Source: Limnohabitans sp. Rim8 | Lineage (GTDB): Bacteria > Pseudomonadota > Gammaproteobacteria > Burkholderiales > Burkholderiaceae_C | Reading direction: 5' to 3' | DNA: 34,213 nt | NCBI GenBank assembly: GCA_945897465.1 | Contig: CAMDFK010000028.1 | Location: 1 to 34,213, forward strand | Shown here: positions 7,557 through 15,355 of the stretch, in pieces | Layout of the letters: every line of letters starts with the position of its first letter | Position numbering within the stretch: position 1 is the first letter of the stretch | Position numbers and translations under genes: made by a program | The notes under the pieces: generated by a model | What the model was told of the DNA's origin: nothing | The model's input: only the letters and a program-made list of their open reading frames with translations | Databases searched by the model: none

Positions 7557-8684
7557 TCAGGCCCTTCGCAGCAGCAGGCGCAGATCAGGGCCGATGCGCT
7601 CCACCGCATGAAAGCCCAGCTGGACTGCATCATCGAGCGCTGTCAGTACTGGCAAATTGGCCATGCCTTGGCCAGGCCCCAGCAGCTTCGGGGCCAAATA
7701 GACCAAATACTCGTCCACAAGACCTTCTCGGATGAAGGAGCCGTTGAGCTTGTGCCCGGCTTCGACATGGAGTTCGTTGATCTCGCGCCCGGCCAAGTCG
7801 CGCAGCATGGCGTTCAGATCGACCTTCCCGCCGGGGCCGGGCATGTCAATCACCTTCGCACCGCGTGCGCTCAGAGCGTTGCGTTTTTCGGCTTGTTCTG
7901 GATTGGCAGGGTCGACCGCCGTGTAAACCCAAATTTGCCGGGCCTGATCGCCTGTGCCCTGTGTGTTCAGCAGTTGGGCGTTCAGGGGCAACTCCAGGCG
8001 GCTGTCAACCACCACCAAGTGTGGCTGGCGCGGGGTGTCCAAGCCGCGCACATTCAGTTGGGGGTCGTCTTCGAGCACGGTGCCGATGCCGGTCAGGATG
8101 GCGCAGGCGCGGGCGCGCCAAGCATGCCCATCGGCGCGGGCCTCGGGGCTGGTGATCCACTGGCTTTGGCCGTTTTGCAAAGCGGTTTGGGCGTCCAGCG
8201 AGGCCGCCACTTTCATGCGCACCCAGGGCAGGCCCCGCTCCATGCGGCTGAAAAAACCAATATTCAGTTCTCGGGCTTGGAGGGCGATGTCGTCCTGCGG
8301 TTTCAGGGTTTCGGTCTGCACACCCGCCGCCGCCAGCCGCGCCATGCCTTGGCCGGCCACTTGGGGGTTCGGGTCGGTCAAGGCCGCCACCACGCGGCCA
8401 ATGCCCGCAGCGGCCAGCGCGTCGCAGCAAGGCCCGGTGCGGCCTTGGTGGGCACAGGGCTCCAGCGTGACCCAGGCGGTGGCGCCTTGCACGCTGTGCC
8501 CGCGCTCTGCGGCGTTGCGCAGGGCCATGATTTCGGCGTGCGGGCCGCCTGCCCGTTGGGTGTGGCCAATGGCCAGCACGGCGCCATCGGCGGCGGTGAT
8601 GACGCAGCCCACCCGCGGGTTGGGCGAGGTCAACCAAAGGGCTTGGCGGGCCAAGCTCACAGACAAGCTCATGGCTGGGTCCAT
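7557..8684 (-). CDS. ribD: Bifunctional riboflavin biosynthesis deaminase/reductase
   Basis: Bifunctional diaminohydroxyphosphoribosylaminopyrimidine deaminase and 5-amino-6-(5-phosphoribosylamino)uracil reductase, two early steps of riboflavin synthesis. The 375-aa product has an N-terminal cytidine-deaminase-like domain with zinc ligands His49 (PHAE, with Glu51 as acid/base), Cys77 and Cys86 (LEPCAHQGRTGPCC). The C-terminal reductase domain contains KVAASLDAQTALQNGQSQWIT, an HVEAG motif and LVYLAPKLLG. ATG 8684 is preferred; ATG 8672 is an alternative. It lies 61 bp after pilV on the same strand and is probably the last gene of the minor-pilin transcript. No FMN riboswitch is seen upstream. 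Confidence 0.93.
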   Translation of the reverse strand: MDPAMSLSVSLARQALWLTSPNPRVGCVITAADGAVLAIGHTQRAGGPHAEIMALRNAAERGHSVQGATAWVTLEPCAHQGRTGPCCDALAAAGIGRVVAALTDPNPQVAGQGMARLAAAGVQTETLKPQDDIALQARELNIGFFSRMERGLPWVRMKVAASLDAQTALQNGQSQWITSPEARADGHAWRARACAILTGIGTVLEDDPQLNVRGLDTPRQPHLVVVDSRLELPLNAQLLNTQGTGDQARQIWVYTAVDPANPEQAEKRNALSARGAKVIDMPGPGGKVDLNAMLRDLAGREINELHVEAGHKLNGSFIREGLVDEYLVYLAPKLLGPGQGMANLPVLTALDDAVQLGFHAVERIGPDLRLLLRRA

Positions 8685-8745
8685 GTGCGGGGCGGCATCG
8701 GGTGTCGAGTTCGGATGGGTCACAGCGAAAGTCGGGTGCAGCAAA

Positions 8746-9246
8746 TCATGGCAAGGATACGCCAAGCCACGCGGGCACCGCATCGCGGCTGCTGTGCAGC
8801 ACGAGTTCGCCCATGCGCGGCTGTGCCTGCCCAAGCGAGCCCGCACCCAAGCCAACCCCCACTGCACCCAAAGCGGGCCCCACCGCGGGCCATTGCACAC
8901 GCACTTGCAGGTCCTCCAATGCCAATCCAGGCCGCATTTGCAACTGGCTTTGCAGGCTGTAGGTGGTGCCTTGAACCTTGACAGAGGTCTGCAGGGGGCA
9001 GCCTGAGCGGCCGGACTGGTGGCAGTCCATGGCATCCAGGGCCAAGGTCAGGGCCACGGTGTGCTGCCGGGTGTCGCTGGCGGTGTTCAAGGTGTACATG
9101 GTCAGGCGCGTGGCGGCGACCAGCCCGATGCCCAGCACCGCTGAGGCCACGAGCGCCTCGATGAGTGCCATGCCCTGTGCTGGTACTTTTGACGTAGAGC
9201 GTGCATGCCTGGCTGAGGGTCGCATTTGGCAGGTCGGCGATGTCAT
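8746..9246 (-). CDS. pilV: Minor type IV pilin, PilV-like
   Basis: Minor pilin of 166 aa. A basic leader (about 25 residues) ends in a prepilin-peptidase site AQG^MALIEALVASAVLG with Glu at mature position 5, followed by a hydrophobic helix. The mature part has two Cys separated by about 8 residues (DCHQSGRSGC). Minor pilins of this type help start pilus assembly at the inner membrane in other systems. The start codon overlaps the stop of the upstream pilX-like gene as ATGA (9243-9246), which indicates translational coupling and fixes the start. The name rests on gene order and prepilin features, not on strong sequence identity. Confidence 0.8.
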   Translation of the reverse strand: MTSPTCQMRPSARHARSTSKVPAQGMALIEALVASAVLGIGLVAATRLTMYTLNTASDTRQHTVALTLALDAMDCHQSGRSGCPLQTSVKVQGTTYSLQSQLQMRPGLALEDLQVRVQWPAVGPALGAVGVGLGAGSLGQAQPRMGELVLHSSRDAVPAWLGVSLP

Positions 9247-10358
9247 GGACCGCCTTCCCGCCAGCTGCCCGGCACGCGTTGCACTTGGCGTGTGTCCATC
9301 CCCTCAGGCCAGGGCATTCGGTATGGGGCTGATGCCTGCTCGCTGGCCTCGATCCGGCTGCCGCTTTGCAACTCGGGCAAACCCGATTCCACCACCACTT
9401 GCCCCACGATGTGCCCGGCGAACCATCCCCGTACCTTGTCGTCTTGGCATTGGGTTTGAAGGACCACGGTGCCCACCACACGCACCCCAGCCGCCATGTC
9501 CGGGCAGCGCTGGCTGCAGGCTTGGCCCGAAAACACCAACAACACCGGGGCCTCAGGGCTGCCCACACTTTGGCTCCAGGTGGCGGGGCTGTCCACCCAA
9601 TAAACACTGCGTGCGGGCTGGCTCAGGGCGCTCAGGCCGTTGCGTTCCTGCGCTTCAGACCAAGCACGGATTTGCTCGGGGGTGGTATCGCCCAGCACGC
9701 TGGCCCAGGCCGATGGTGTGCAAGCGCTGTTGAGACCGCCCGGGCAAACACGGCTTGCGGTGTGGGTTTTCCCGCTGGTGCTCGCAGGGTTTGCAACCGA
9801 GGCACAGCCATTGAGTACCACCGCTGCGGGGTTGGGCGGGTGGGGAGCGGGCGCCAAAGTGGGAACAAACACTTGGGCCTGGACTTGGGCTCGGCTGGTG
9901 CCATCTTTCAGGCTGGCGCTGGCCAGCAGCAGGGCCACATGGGGCGAGCCGATGAGGTCGCGCACGGCCAGCACCTGCGCCACAGCTTCGGGCAAAGCTG
10001 TGTGCGCGGGCGGCTGCAGGGCCACGCACTGCCATCGCGCCGTGATGAAGCCGCTGGGGCAGGGCGCGGTGCTTGTGCCGGGGCCCCAGACGGCTGGTGC
10101 CCGGTTGCTAGCGTGTTGTCGCTGCATCTCGGCACGCCCCCAGGCCAAGGCCGCTTCGGCGGCCAGTCGGGCCTGCACAGCCTGGGTTTGGTTTTGGCTG
10201 GCCAGTCGGTCCACCAGCACGCTGCGGGCGCTGTAAAAACTGGCCAGACTGGCCAGCAGCACCAGGCCGATCGCCACCAGCAGGCTGATGGCACCGCCTT
10301 GCCTTTCATGTGGCCCTAAAGGGCTGCCGGTCAGGCTCAGAGCCAACAGGTGGGTCAC
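9243..10358 (-). CDS. PilX-like minor pilin assembly protein
   Basis: Product of 371 aa from a GTG start that overlaps the pilW stop as GTGA (10355-10358), strong support for this start. After about 20 residues comes RQGGAISLLVAIGLVLLASLASFYSARSV, a hydrophobic prepilin-like helix after a Gly pair but without Glu5, as is common in PilX. The remaining part is a large periplasmic region with several Cys (for example SGQACSQRCPD) likely to form disulfides. It is longer than a typical PilX of about 200 aa, so it may carry an extra C-terminal domain. It sits between pilW and pilV in a coupled operon. Confidence 0.72.
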   Translation of the reverse strand: MTHLLALSLTGSPLGPHERQGGAISLLVAIGLVLLASLASFYSARSVLVDRLASQNQTQAVQARLAAEAALAWGRAEMQRQHASNRAPAVWGPGTSTAPCPSGFITARWQCVALQPPAHTALPEAVAQVLAVRDLIGSPHVALLLASASLKDGTSRAQVQAQVFVPTLAPAPHPPNPAAVVLNGCASVANPASTSGKTHTASRVCPGGLNSACTPSAWASVLGDTTPEQIRAWSEAQERNGLSALSQPARSVYWVDSPATWSQSVGSPEAPVLLVFSGQACSQRCPDMAAGVRVVGTVVLQTQCQDDKVRGWFAGHIVGQVVVESGLPELQSGSRIEASEQASAPYRMPWPEGMDTRQVQRVPGSWREGGP

Positions 10359-11020
10359 TGTGCGGCTCCACAAACTGCAGGCCAAGGCGAGGCGGGAACG
10401 TCGTTGCGCAGTGACACGGTCCGCGACAGGCTCAGAGCCCGTGTGGCGTCGCGGGGCCACTGCGCACTCAACTGCATGGTGACCCAGCGGGCCACCCAGC
10501 GCCCTCGTTTTTCGCATTGCACTTGCCACTGCAGTCCCGTCATTTTCAGGCTGCCTGCGTCGGTCAAATCGGTCCAGACCTCGGGTGTGCAGGCTGTGCG
10601 GATTTGCAACTCATGGTCCTTGAGGCGAAAGCCCGAACACTCGTTGTTGTCCAGCAGACCGCTTTGGTTGCGGTCATGCCCGAAGCTGATGCGCTGGCCG
10701 AGCACCTGCAAGTCGGCCTGCCCTGCACAAAAAGCGTCTGTACATTGCGCAGACACACGCTCACGCCAGGCTTGTCCGAGCGACTGCGCCTGGCGCAACT
10801 CCCGGTCGACGGTGTCCAGCGCTGAACGCAGGTCGTGGTGGACATGGCTGTCTTGCAAAGCCAGGCGATGCCCCTGCATTTGCTGCGCCAACATCTGGCT
10901 GCCTGCGGCCAGCACCACCATGCCGACACCCAAGCCCACCAACATGCCCACCAGGGTTTCTCCCCCTTGTTTCTTGGGTCGAGCGGGTTGCAGCTGCATG
11001 GTGCGTTTCATGTTTTTCAT
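10355..11020 (-). CDS. PilW-like minor pilin
   Basis: Product of about 221 aa. A short basic leader (MKNMKRTMQLQPARPKKQG) precedes GETLVGMLVGLGVGMVVLAAGSQ, the prepilin helix. The usual Glu at mature position 5 is missing: with cleavage after either Gly, Glu falls at +1 or +2 instead. The globular part contains DLRSALDTVDRELRQA, typical of PilW/GspJ-like pilins, and several Cys. The start at 11020 lies 22 nt after the upstream gene; ATG 11011 or an ATG further upstream at 11071 (overlapping the previous gene) are alternatives. It is second in the four-pilin operon. Confidence 0.75.
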   Translation of the reverse strand: MKNMKRTMQLQPARPKKQGGETLVGMLVGLGVGMVVLAAGSQMLAQQMQGHRLALQDSHVHHDLRSALDTVDRELRQAQSLGQAWRERVSAQCTDAFCAGQADLQVLGQRISFGHDRNQSGLLDNNECSGFRLKDHELQIRTACTPEVWTDLTDAGSLKMTGLQWQVQCEKRGRWVARWVTMQLSAQWPRDATRALSLSRTVSLRNDVPASPWPAVCGAAQ

Positions 11021-11042
11021 GGGGTGCCCGATCTGACCTGAC

Positions 11043-11504
11043 TCATTGCCGCCAGCAGCGACCTGGATCACCCACCAGATCGGCCCCGCTGCTGAGCTCC
11101 ACCGTGGCCATGTGCCGCAATTTCAGGCGCATCGGGGCGCAGGCGCTGTCCCGCGCTTGTGTGCCGATCGGGGTGGCAATCAGGCTGTAGCCCTCGCTGT
11201 TGGCGTCTTCGATCGACAGGCGGTAATGACCGCCCGGGGACAGGTCTCCGACCCAGCCCAGGCTGGCCAAATCGGAGGCATGGCTGCTCTGGGTGCCACG
11301 CCAACGGGCTTGGGCCAGTTGCAGTTGCTGCAATGCGCTTTGGGCATCGTTGCGGCGGGCTTGTCGCTGCTGAGCCTGGAACGCGGGCAATGCCACGGCC
11401 GCGAGGACGGCCATCAAGGCCAAGCTGACCAACAACTCGCTCAGCGTCCAACCGGTTTGTAAAGTTGGTGCAGACGCGACAGCCTTGACTTTGGGGAACC
11501 TCAT
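11043..11504 (-). CDS. Type IV pilin-like protein, PilE-like
   Basis: Product of 153 aa. Leader MRFPKVKAVASAPTLQTG is followed by WTLSELLVSLALMAVLAAVALPAFQ, a classic prepilin helix with Glu at mature +5. The C-terminal part holds two Cys (SACAP and GRCWRQ at the end), consistent with the D-region disulfide of PilE-like pilins. ATG 11504 is chosen because AAAGGAG sits just upstream; an ATG at 11528 lies before that site. First gene of the minus-strand pilin operon, divergent from the FimT/GspH gene. Confidence 0.8.
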   Translation of the reverse strand: MRFPKVKAVASAPTLQTGWTLSELLVSLALMAVLAAVALPAFQAQQRQARRNDAQSALQQLQLAQARWRGTQSSHASDLASLGWVGDLSPGGHYRLSIEDANSEGYSLIATPIGTQARDSACAPMRLKLRHMATVELSSGADLVGDPGRCWRQ

Positions 11505-11528
11505 GCCAGTCTCCTTTTGGCACGTCAT

Positions 11529-11625
11529 TGTGAATACTTAATAATGACTTGTATAGCGAATTTATTTGCCGCCAAAGCATTCGGCAATGGGGTGTTTGTC
11601 AAAAAACCAAAGGGGAGGGCTGGCG
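11529..11625. promoter_or_regulatory. Divergent promoter region of the two pilin units
   Basis: The 97-bp to 120-bp gap between the PilE-like gene (minus) and the FimT/GspH gene (plus) is AT-rich in its left half and must hold both promoters. No sigma-54 site (GG-N10-GC type) was recognised. A Shine-Dalgarno-like AGGGGAGGG lies just before the fimT start at 11626. Confidence 0.45.
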
Positions 11626-12177
11626 ATGCGAAACCGGGGTTTCACGCTGCTGGAGGTGCTGGTGGTGCTGGCGTTGCTGGCCGTTCTGTTGTCTTTGGCG
11701 GCCCCCAGTTTCCAAGGCATGCAGCAAAAGCATCAGATGCAAAGCCAAGCCGAGCAATTCCAAGCGAGCTTGCTGTTGGCGCGTTCAGAAGCCTTGCGCC
11801 GCCAGCAGCGCGTGAGCTTGTGTGTGCGTGAGTCACGGAATGGATCAGAGCCGTATTGCGCCACGGCGGGCACTTGGTCGCAAGGCTGGCTGGTGTTTGT
11901 GGACGGCAACGACAACGGCCGTCGCGAAGCGAGTGAAACCGTACTGCAACTGCACCATGCCTTGCCAGAATTTTTAACGCTGCAAGGCAATGCCACGGTG
12001 GACCGCTACATCTCTTATGGACCACAAGGCCGCAGTCAGAGCACCTCAGGGGCCTTCCAGGCAGGGACTTTGACTCTGTGTGGGGCCGGGCAGTCGCATG
12101 TCTGGCAGGTGGTGATCAATGCGGTAGGCAAACCTCGGCTGGAGAAAGCTTTACGCCAAGCCAAAGCAAATTGCTGA
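11626..12177 (+). CDS. fimT: GspH/FimT-family pseudopilin
   Basis: Product of 183 aa beginning MRNRG^FTLLEVLVVLALLAVLLSLAAPSF, a textbook prepilin with a four-residue basic leader and Glu at mature +5. After the helix comes the GspH/FimT signature region (residues about 50-70, with LLLARSEALRRQ) and a beta-rich C-terminal part with DGNDNGRRE and two Cys. Family members are minor pilins linked to type IV pilus function and, in some bacteria, DNA uptake. The start at 11626 is fixed by the prepilin leader and the upstream AGGGGAGGG. It runs towards nrdR with 12 bp between stop codons. Confidence 0.86.
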   Translation: MRNRGFTLLEVLVVLALLAVLLSLAAPSFQGMQQKHQMQSQAEQFQASLLLARSEALRRQQRVSLCVRESRNGSEPYCATAGTWSQGWLVFVDGNDNGRREASETVLQLHHALPEFLTLQGNATVDRYISYGPQGRSQSTSGAFQAGTLTLCGAGQSHVWQVVINAVGKPRLEKALRQAKANC

Positions 12178-12189
12178 ATAGGGGTTCTT

Positions 12190-12639
12190 TCAGCGCTGCA
12201 CTTCATCCACCAAGGTCTTGAACGCGTCGATGTCTTCAAAGTTGCGGTACACACTGGCAAAACGCACATAGGCCACTTTGTCGAGCTTTTTCAGCTCGCG
12301 CATGACCAGCTCGCCAATGCGGTGTGAGGCCACCTCGCGGATGCCCAGGTTCAGCAGGTTTTCTTCGATGCGTTCGATGGCGCTGTCCACCTGTTCGGTG
12401 CTGACGGGCCGCTTGCGCAAGGCCAGATTCAGACTGCCGCGCAATTTGTCGCGCTGGTAATCGATGCGGCGGCCGTCTTTTTTGACGATGGCCGGAAAGT
12501 TGACTTCCGGCTTCTCGTAAGTGGTGAAGCGCTTTTCACAGGCGCCGCATTGGCGGCGCCTGCGGATGAAGTCCCCGTCCTCGGCCAAACGGGTCTCGAC
12601 GACCTGGGTCTCGGGGTGGCTGCAAAACGGGCATTTCAT
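12190..12639 (-). CDS. nrdR: Transcriptional repressor NrdR
   Basis: Zinc-ribbon plus ATP-cone repressor that shuts down ribonucleotide reductase genes when dATP is abundant. The 149-aa product has zinc ligands Cys3, Cys6, Cys31 and Cys34, followed by [17 protein letters not shown], and an ATP-cone domain at about residues 49-139 ([15 protein letters not shown] onwards). It begins 12 bp after the glyA stop and is almost certainly co-transcribed with it. NrdR boxes in the window were not found by eye. Confidence 0.97.
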   Translation of the reverse strand: MKCPFCSHPETQVVETRLAEDGDFIRRRRQCGACEKRFTTYEKPEVNFPAIVKKDGRRIDYQRDKLRGSLNLALRKRPVSTEQVDSAIERIEENLLNLGIREVASHRIGELVMRELKKLDKVAYVRFASVYRNFEDIDAFKTLVDEVQR

Positions 12640-12651
12640 CGCGCGTGCCGA

Positions 12652-13911
12652 TCAGCCGTAGACCGGGAAGCGGCTGGTCAGCGCGTGCACCTTGGCGCGC
12701 ACCGCCGCGATGTTGGCTTCGTCGTGCGGGTTGTCCAAAACATCGGCGATCAGGTGGGCCGTTGCGCGGGCTTCATCGTCCTTGAAGCCGCGCGTGGTCA
12801 TGGCGGGGGTGCCGATGCGCACACCGCTGGTCACAAACGGCTTTTCAGGGTCGTTCGGGATGGCGTTTTTGTTGATGGTCATATGGGCATTGCCCAAAGC
12901 GGCCTCAGCCACTTTGCCGGTGATGCCGTGTTTCCATGTCGAACTTTCGCGCAGGTCCACCAGCATGACGTGGCTCTGGGTACCGCCGCTGACAATGCGC
13001 AGGCCGCGCGCGGTCAAGGTTTCGGCAATGATTTGCGCGTTCTTGATCACTTGGGCTTGGTAGGCCTTGAACTCGGGTTGCAGCGCCTCTTTAAAAGCCA
13101 CGGCCTTGGCCGCAATCACGTGCATCAGCGGGCCGCCTTGCAGACCCGGGAACATGGCGCTGTTGATGGCTTTTTCGTGCTCGGCCTTCATCAAGATGAT
13201 GCCCCCGCGTGGGCCGCGCAAGCTCTTGTGGGTGGTCGAGGTGACGATGTCGGCGTGCGGCACGGGGTTGGGGTACAGGCCTGCGGCGATCAGACCGGAG
13301 TAGTGCGCCATGTCGACCATGAAGATCGCGCCGACTTCCTTGGCCACTTTGGCAAAGCGCTCAAAGTCGATGTGCAGCGAATAGGCAGAAGCACCGGCAA
13401 TGATCAGTTTGGGCTTGGTCGCGCGCGCCTTGGCTTCCATGGCTTCGTAGTCGATGACCTCGTTTTTGTCCAATCCGTAGGACTCGGCCTTGAACCATTT
13501 GCCCGACATGTTGAGCGCCATGCCGTGCGTCAGGTGGCCGCCTTCGGCGAGGCTCATGCCCAAAATGGTGTCGCCAGGCTTCAAAAAGGCCAAAAACACA
13601 GCCACGTTGGCCGAGGCGCCGCAGTGGGCCTGCACGTTGGCGGCTTCGGCGCCATAAATCTGTTTGAGTCGGTCGATGGCCAGTTGCTCGGCCACGTCCA
13701 CGTGCTCGCAGCCACCGTAATAGCGCTTGCCGGGGTAGCCTTCGGCGTATTTGTTGGTGAGCTGGCTGCCCTGCGCGGCCATGACGGCGGGCGAGGCGTA
13801 GTTTTCGCTGGCGATCAGCTCGATGTGGTGCTCTTGACGGGCGTTTTCGGCTTGGATGGCGGCGAACAGCTCGGGGTCGGTTTGTTCAATCAATGTGTTT
13901 CGGTTGTACAT
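12652..13911 (-). CDS. glyA: Serine hydroxymethyltransferase
   Basis: PLP enzyme that converts serine and tetrahydrofolate to glycine and 5,10-methylene-THF, the main one-carbon source. The 419-aa product has the PLP-binding Lys229 in [14 protein letters not shown], matching E. coli numbering, with SENYAS at 35-40 and [18 protein letters not shown]. Upstream, a ZTP riboswitch at about 13966-14080 makes expression respond to the folate-stress alarmone ZTP. nrdR follows 12 bp downstream. Confidence 0.98.
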   Translation of the reverse strand: MYNRNTLIEQTDPELFAAIQAENARQEHHIELIASENYASPAVMAAQGSQLTNKYAEGYPGKRYYGGCEHVDVAEQLAIDRLKQIYGAEAANVQAHCGASANVAVFLAFLKPGDTILGMSLAEGGHLTHGMALNMSGKWFKAESYGLDKNEVIDYEAMEAKARATKPKLIIAGASAYSLHIDFERFAKVAKEVGAIFMVDMAHYSGLIAAGLYPNPVPHADIVTSTTHKSLRGPRGGIILMKAEHEKAINSAMFPGLQGGPLMHVIAAKAVAFKEALQPEFKAYQAQVIKNAQIIAETLTARGLRIVSGGTQSHVMLVDLRESSTWKHGITGKVAEAALGNAHMTINKNAIPNDPEKPFVTSGVRIGTPAMTTRGFKDDEARATAHLIADVLDNPHDEANIAAVRAKVHALTSRFPVYG

Positions 13912-13965
13912 GGCAGTCCTTTGGATGGAGGTGACCTTGACCAGAACCCGGCGTGAACGGACAAG

Positions 13966-14080
13966 GGCTGCCCAGGCGAACGGCTGAACACCTGGCCCAG
14001 CATGAAAAATGGCAGGTCAGGCTGTGCGCTTCCCAGTGGTTCGGCAGTGACTCGTTTCACCACGCTCCACGTCAGAGTGC
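13966..14080 (-). promoter_or_regulatory. ZTP (pfl) riboswitch in the glyA leader
   Basis: Read on the minus strand, the leader contains the conserved pieces of the pfl/ZTP motif in order: GACGTGGAGCGTGGTGAAAC, then GAGTCACTGCCGAACC, ACTGGGAAGCGC, a variable linker with its own stem, and finally CCGTTCGCCTGGGCAGCC. The 3' CGCCTGGGCA and the GGGAAGCG pieces are the most characteristic. The family binds ZTP/AICAR-type purine intermediates and turns on folate and glycine genes such as glyA. About 55 nt separate it from the glyA ATG with no clear intrinsic terminator, so control of translation is more likely. A small stem CTGTTTT/AAAACAG (14082-14101) lies immediately 5' of it. Confidence 0.82.
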
Positions 14081-14167
14081 TCTGTTTTGTTGAAAAAACA
14101 GGCTCCTATCGCCAGTTGCGCACCCTCTGAGTGTAGCCCAGCCTGCTCCGCTTGCAGGGCCAGCCGT

Positions 14168-14956
14168 TCACATTTGGGCCAGAGGTGATCTGGTCAAGGT
14201 GGTCAGGGCTTTGTCGTCTAAGGCGTTTTCTTGGCCTCGGCTGATCTGGTCAAGTAATTTTTGCTCTGCCAACACGCGCTCGACGTACCGCTCGCTCCAG
14301 CCCTCACCTGAGGCGATCGCGTACAAGCGAAGCGCATCTTCGAGCGAATGGCTGTCTTGAATCAAACCCTGCAAATGACGTGTGCCCACCCGCAGGTTGG
14401 TCAGGGGGTCAAATGCAGCCAGTCGTCCACCAAATGGCATCAAAGCCGTGCTCTGAGCGTCGGGTTCGATTTTCATCAAACCCAAGCGGCCTTGGCTGTC
14501 GGAAGCAAAAGGATTGAAGCGAGACTCAATGGCCATGATCGAAAGGATCAAGGTGGGGGCGATCTGGCTGCGCTCCCCGATCGACCAAGCTTCAGACACC
14601 AAGGCAGCCAAGGGTTCAGGGGAGATCTTGTATCTGCGACTGAGCCAGTGAGTCACCGTCAATTGCTCCGGGTTGAGTTGATGGACCGGTGTTGCTGTGG
14701 AGCGCTCTGCAGGGCTGGATGACCCGAGCGAGTCCTTCGCTGGCATGAATTGGATTTGCCGGTCCTCAAGCCAATTGAGCAGGCTGCTGCTGGCAACTTG
14801 CTGCAAGCTTGGTTGGGCTGAAAAAGTCAGTGCAGTGGCCACCACAGCCAAGCCAATCACCGCCAAACTGTGCCGTGTGATCTCGACAAAGCCTTCTCGC
14901 ACATCACCCACCAAGGTCTGGATGACCAGTTTCAGCTTTGTCCATGTTGCAGCCAT
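14168..14956 (-). CDS. Membrane-anchored lytic transglycosylase
   Basis: Product of 262 aa. One membrane segment is visible at about residues 31-46 (LAVIGLAVVATALTF), then a linker and an SLT domain (about residues 125-235). Catalytic Glu144 is in IMAIESRFNPFA, followed by SQGRLGLMKIEP and DPLTNLRVGTRHL, which match the soluble lytic transglycosylase fold that cleaves peptidoglycan between MurNAc and GlcNAc. The usual Ala and Gln of the GA.GLMQ motif are Arg and Lys here. ATG 14956 is chosen because GAGAGGA sits 6-7 nt upstream. It is a single gene; its partner process (division, secretion, pili) cannot be inferred from context. Confidence 0.85.
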   Translation of the reverse strand: MAATWTKLKLVIQTLVGDVREGFVEITRHSLAVIGLAVVATALTFSAQPSLQQVASSSLLNWLEDRQIQFMPAKDSLGSSSPAERSTATPVHQLNPEQLTVTHWLSRRYKISPEPLAALVSEAWSIGERSQIAPTLILSIMAIESRFNPFASDSQGRLGLMKIEPDAQSTALMPFGGRLAAFDPLTNLRVGTRHLQGLIQDSHSLEDALRLYAIASGEGWSERYVERVLAEQKLLDQISRGQENALDDKALTTLTRSPLAQM

Positions 14957-14971
14957 AAGGTTTCCTCTCAT

Positions 14972-15355
14972 GCCAAATACAGGTTGCCGATATGGCAGTC
15001 CAAGGATGGGTTGGGTGTTGCGGAAAGCGAAGAAAATGACGCCGATCGGTTTGTGGCAAACCCGTCAGGAATCTAGGGTTTGCCCTTATCTTGACTTTCG
15101 CAGTGTGCCGAATTTATGGAACATTTCATATTCAGTCAAGTATATAAAATTAACTTATATAAGATTTATGGAATAAGGAAATAATCAGCGCTTTGAATCA
15201 AGCAAAGATTGCGCTCTCTGGTCCGTCAAGTGTTTGTGCAGCTCAAATAAAGGTGAAAATAGCCTTTTGTGGCCATTGGGAGGACTTGCGCATGCAAGTA
15301 CCACCTTTTGGGTCTCTAAGCCCCATGGGCAACACCGTGATTTAAAGTTTTAACT
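14972..15355. other. Intergenic region before the DUF349 gene
   Basis: About 380 bp without a supportable gene. The left half, roughly 15080-15190, is AT-rich and contains CTTATATAAG and several TATA-like stretches, suitable for divergent promoters of the lytic transglycosylase and the DUF349 gene. A short perfect stem ACTTGC-GCAT-GCAAGT lies at 15284-15299, followed by a CC-rich stretch. No known riboswitch or small RNA was recognised. Confidence 0.5.

Noticed and set aside
8685-9035. N-terminal extension of RibD
   Set aside because: It is antisense-free but overlaps pilV in another frame, and RibD similarity begins at the ATG at 8684.
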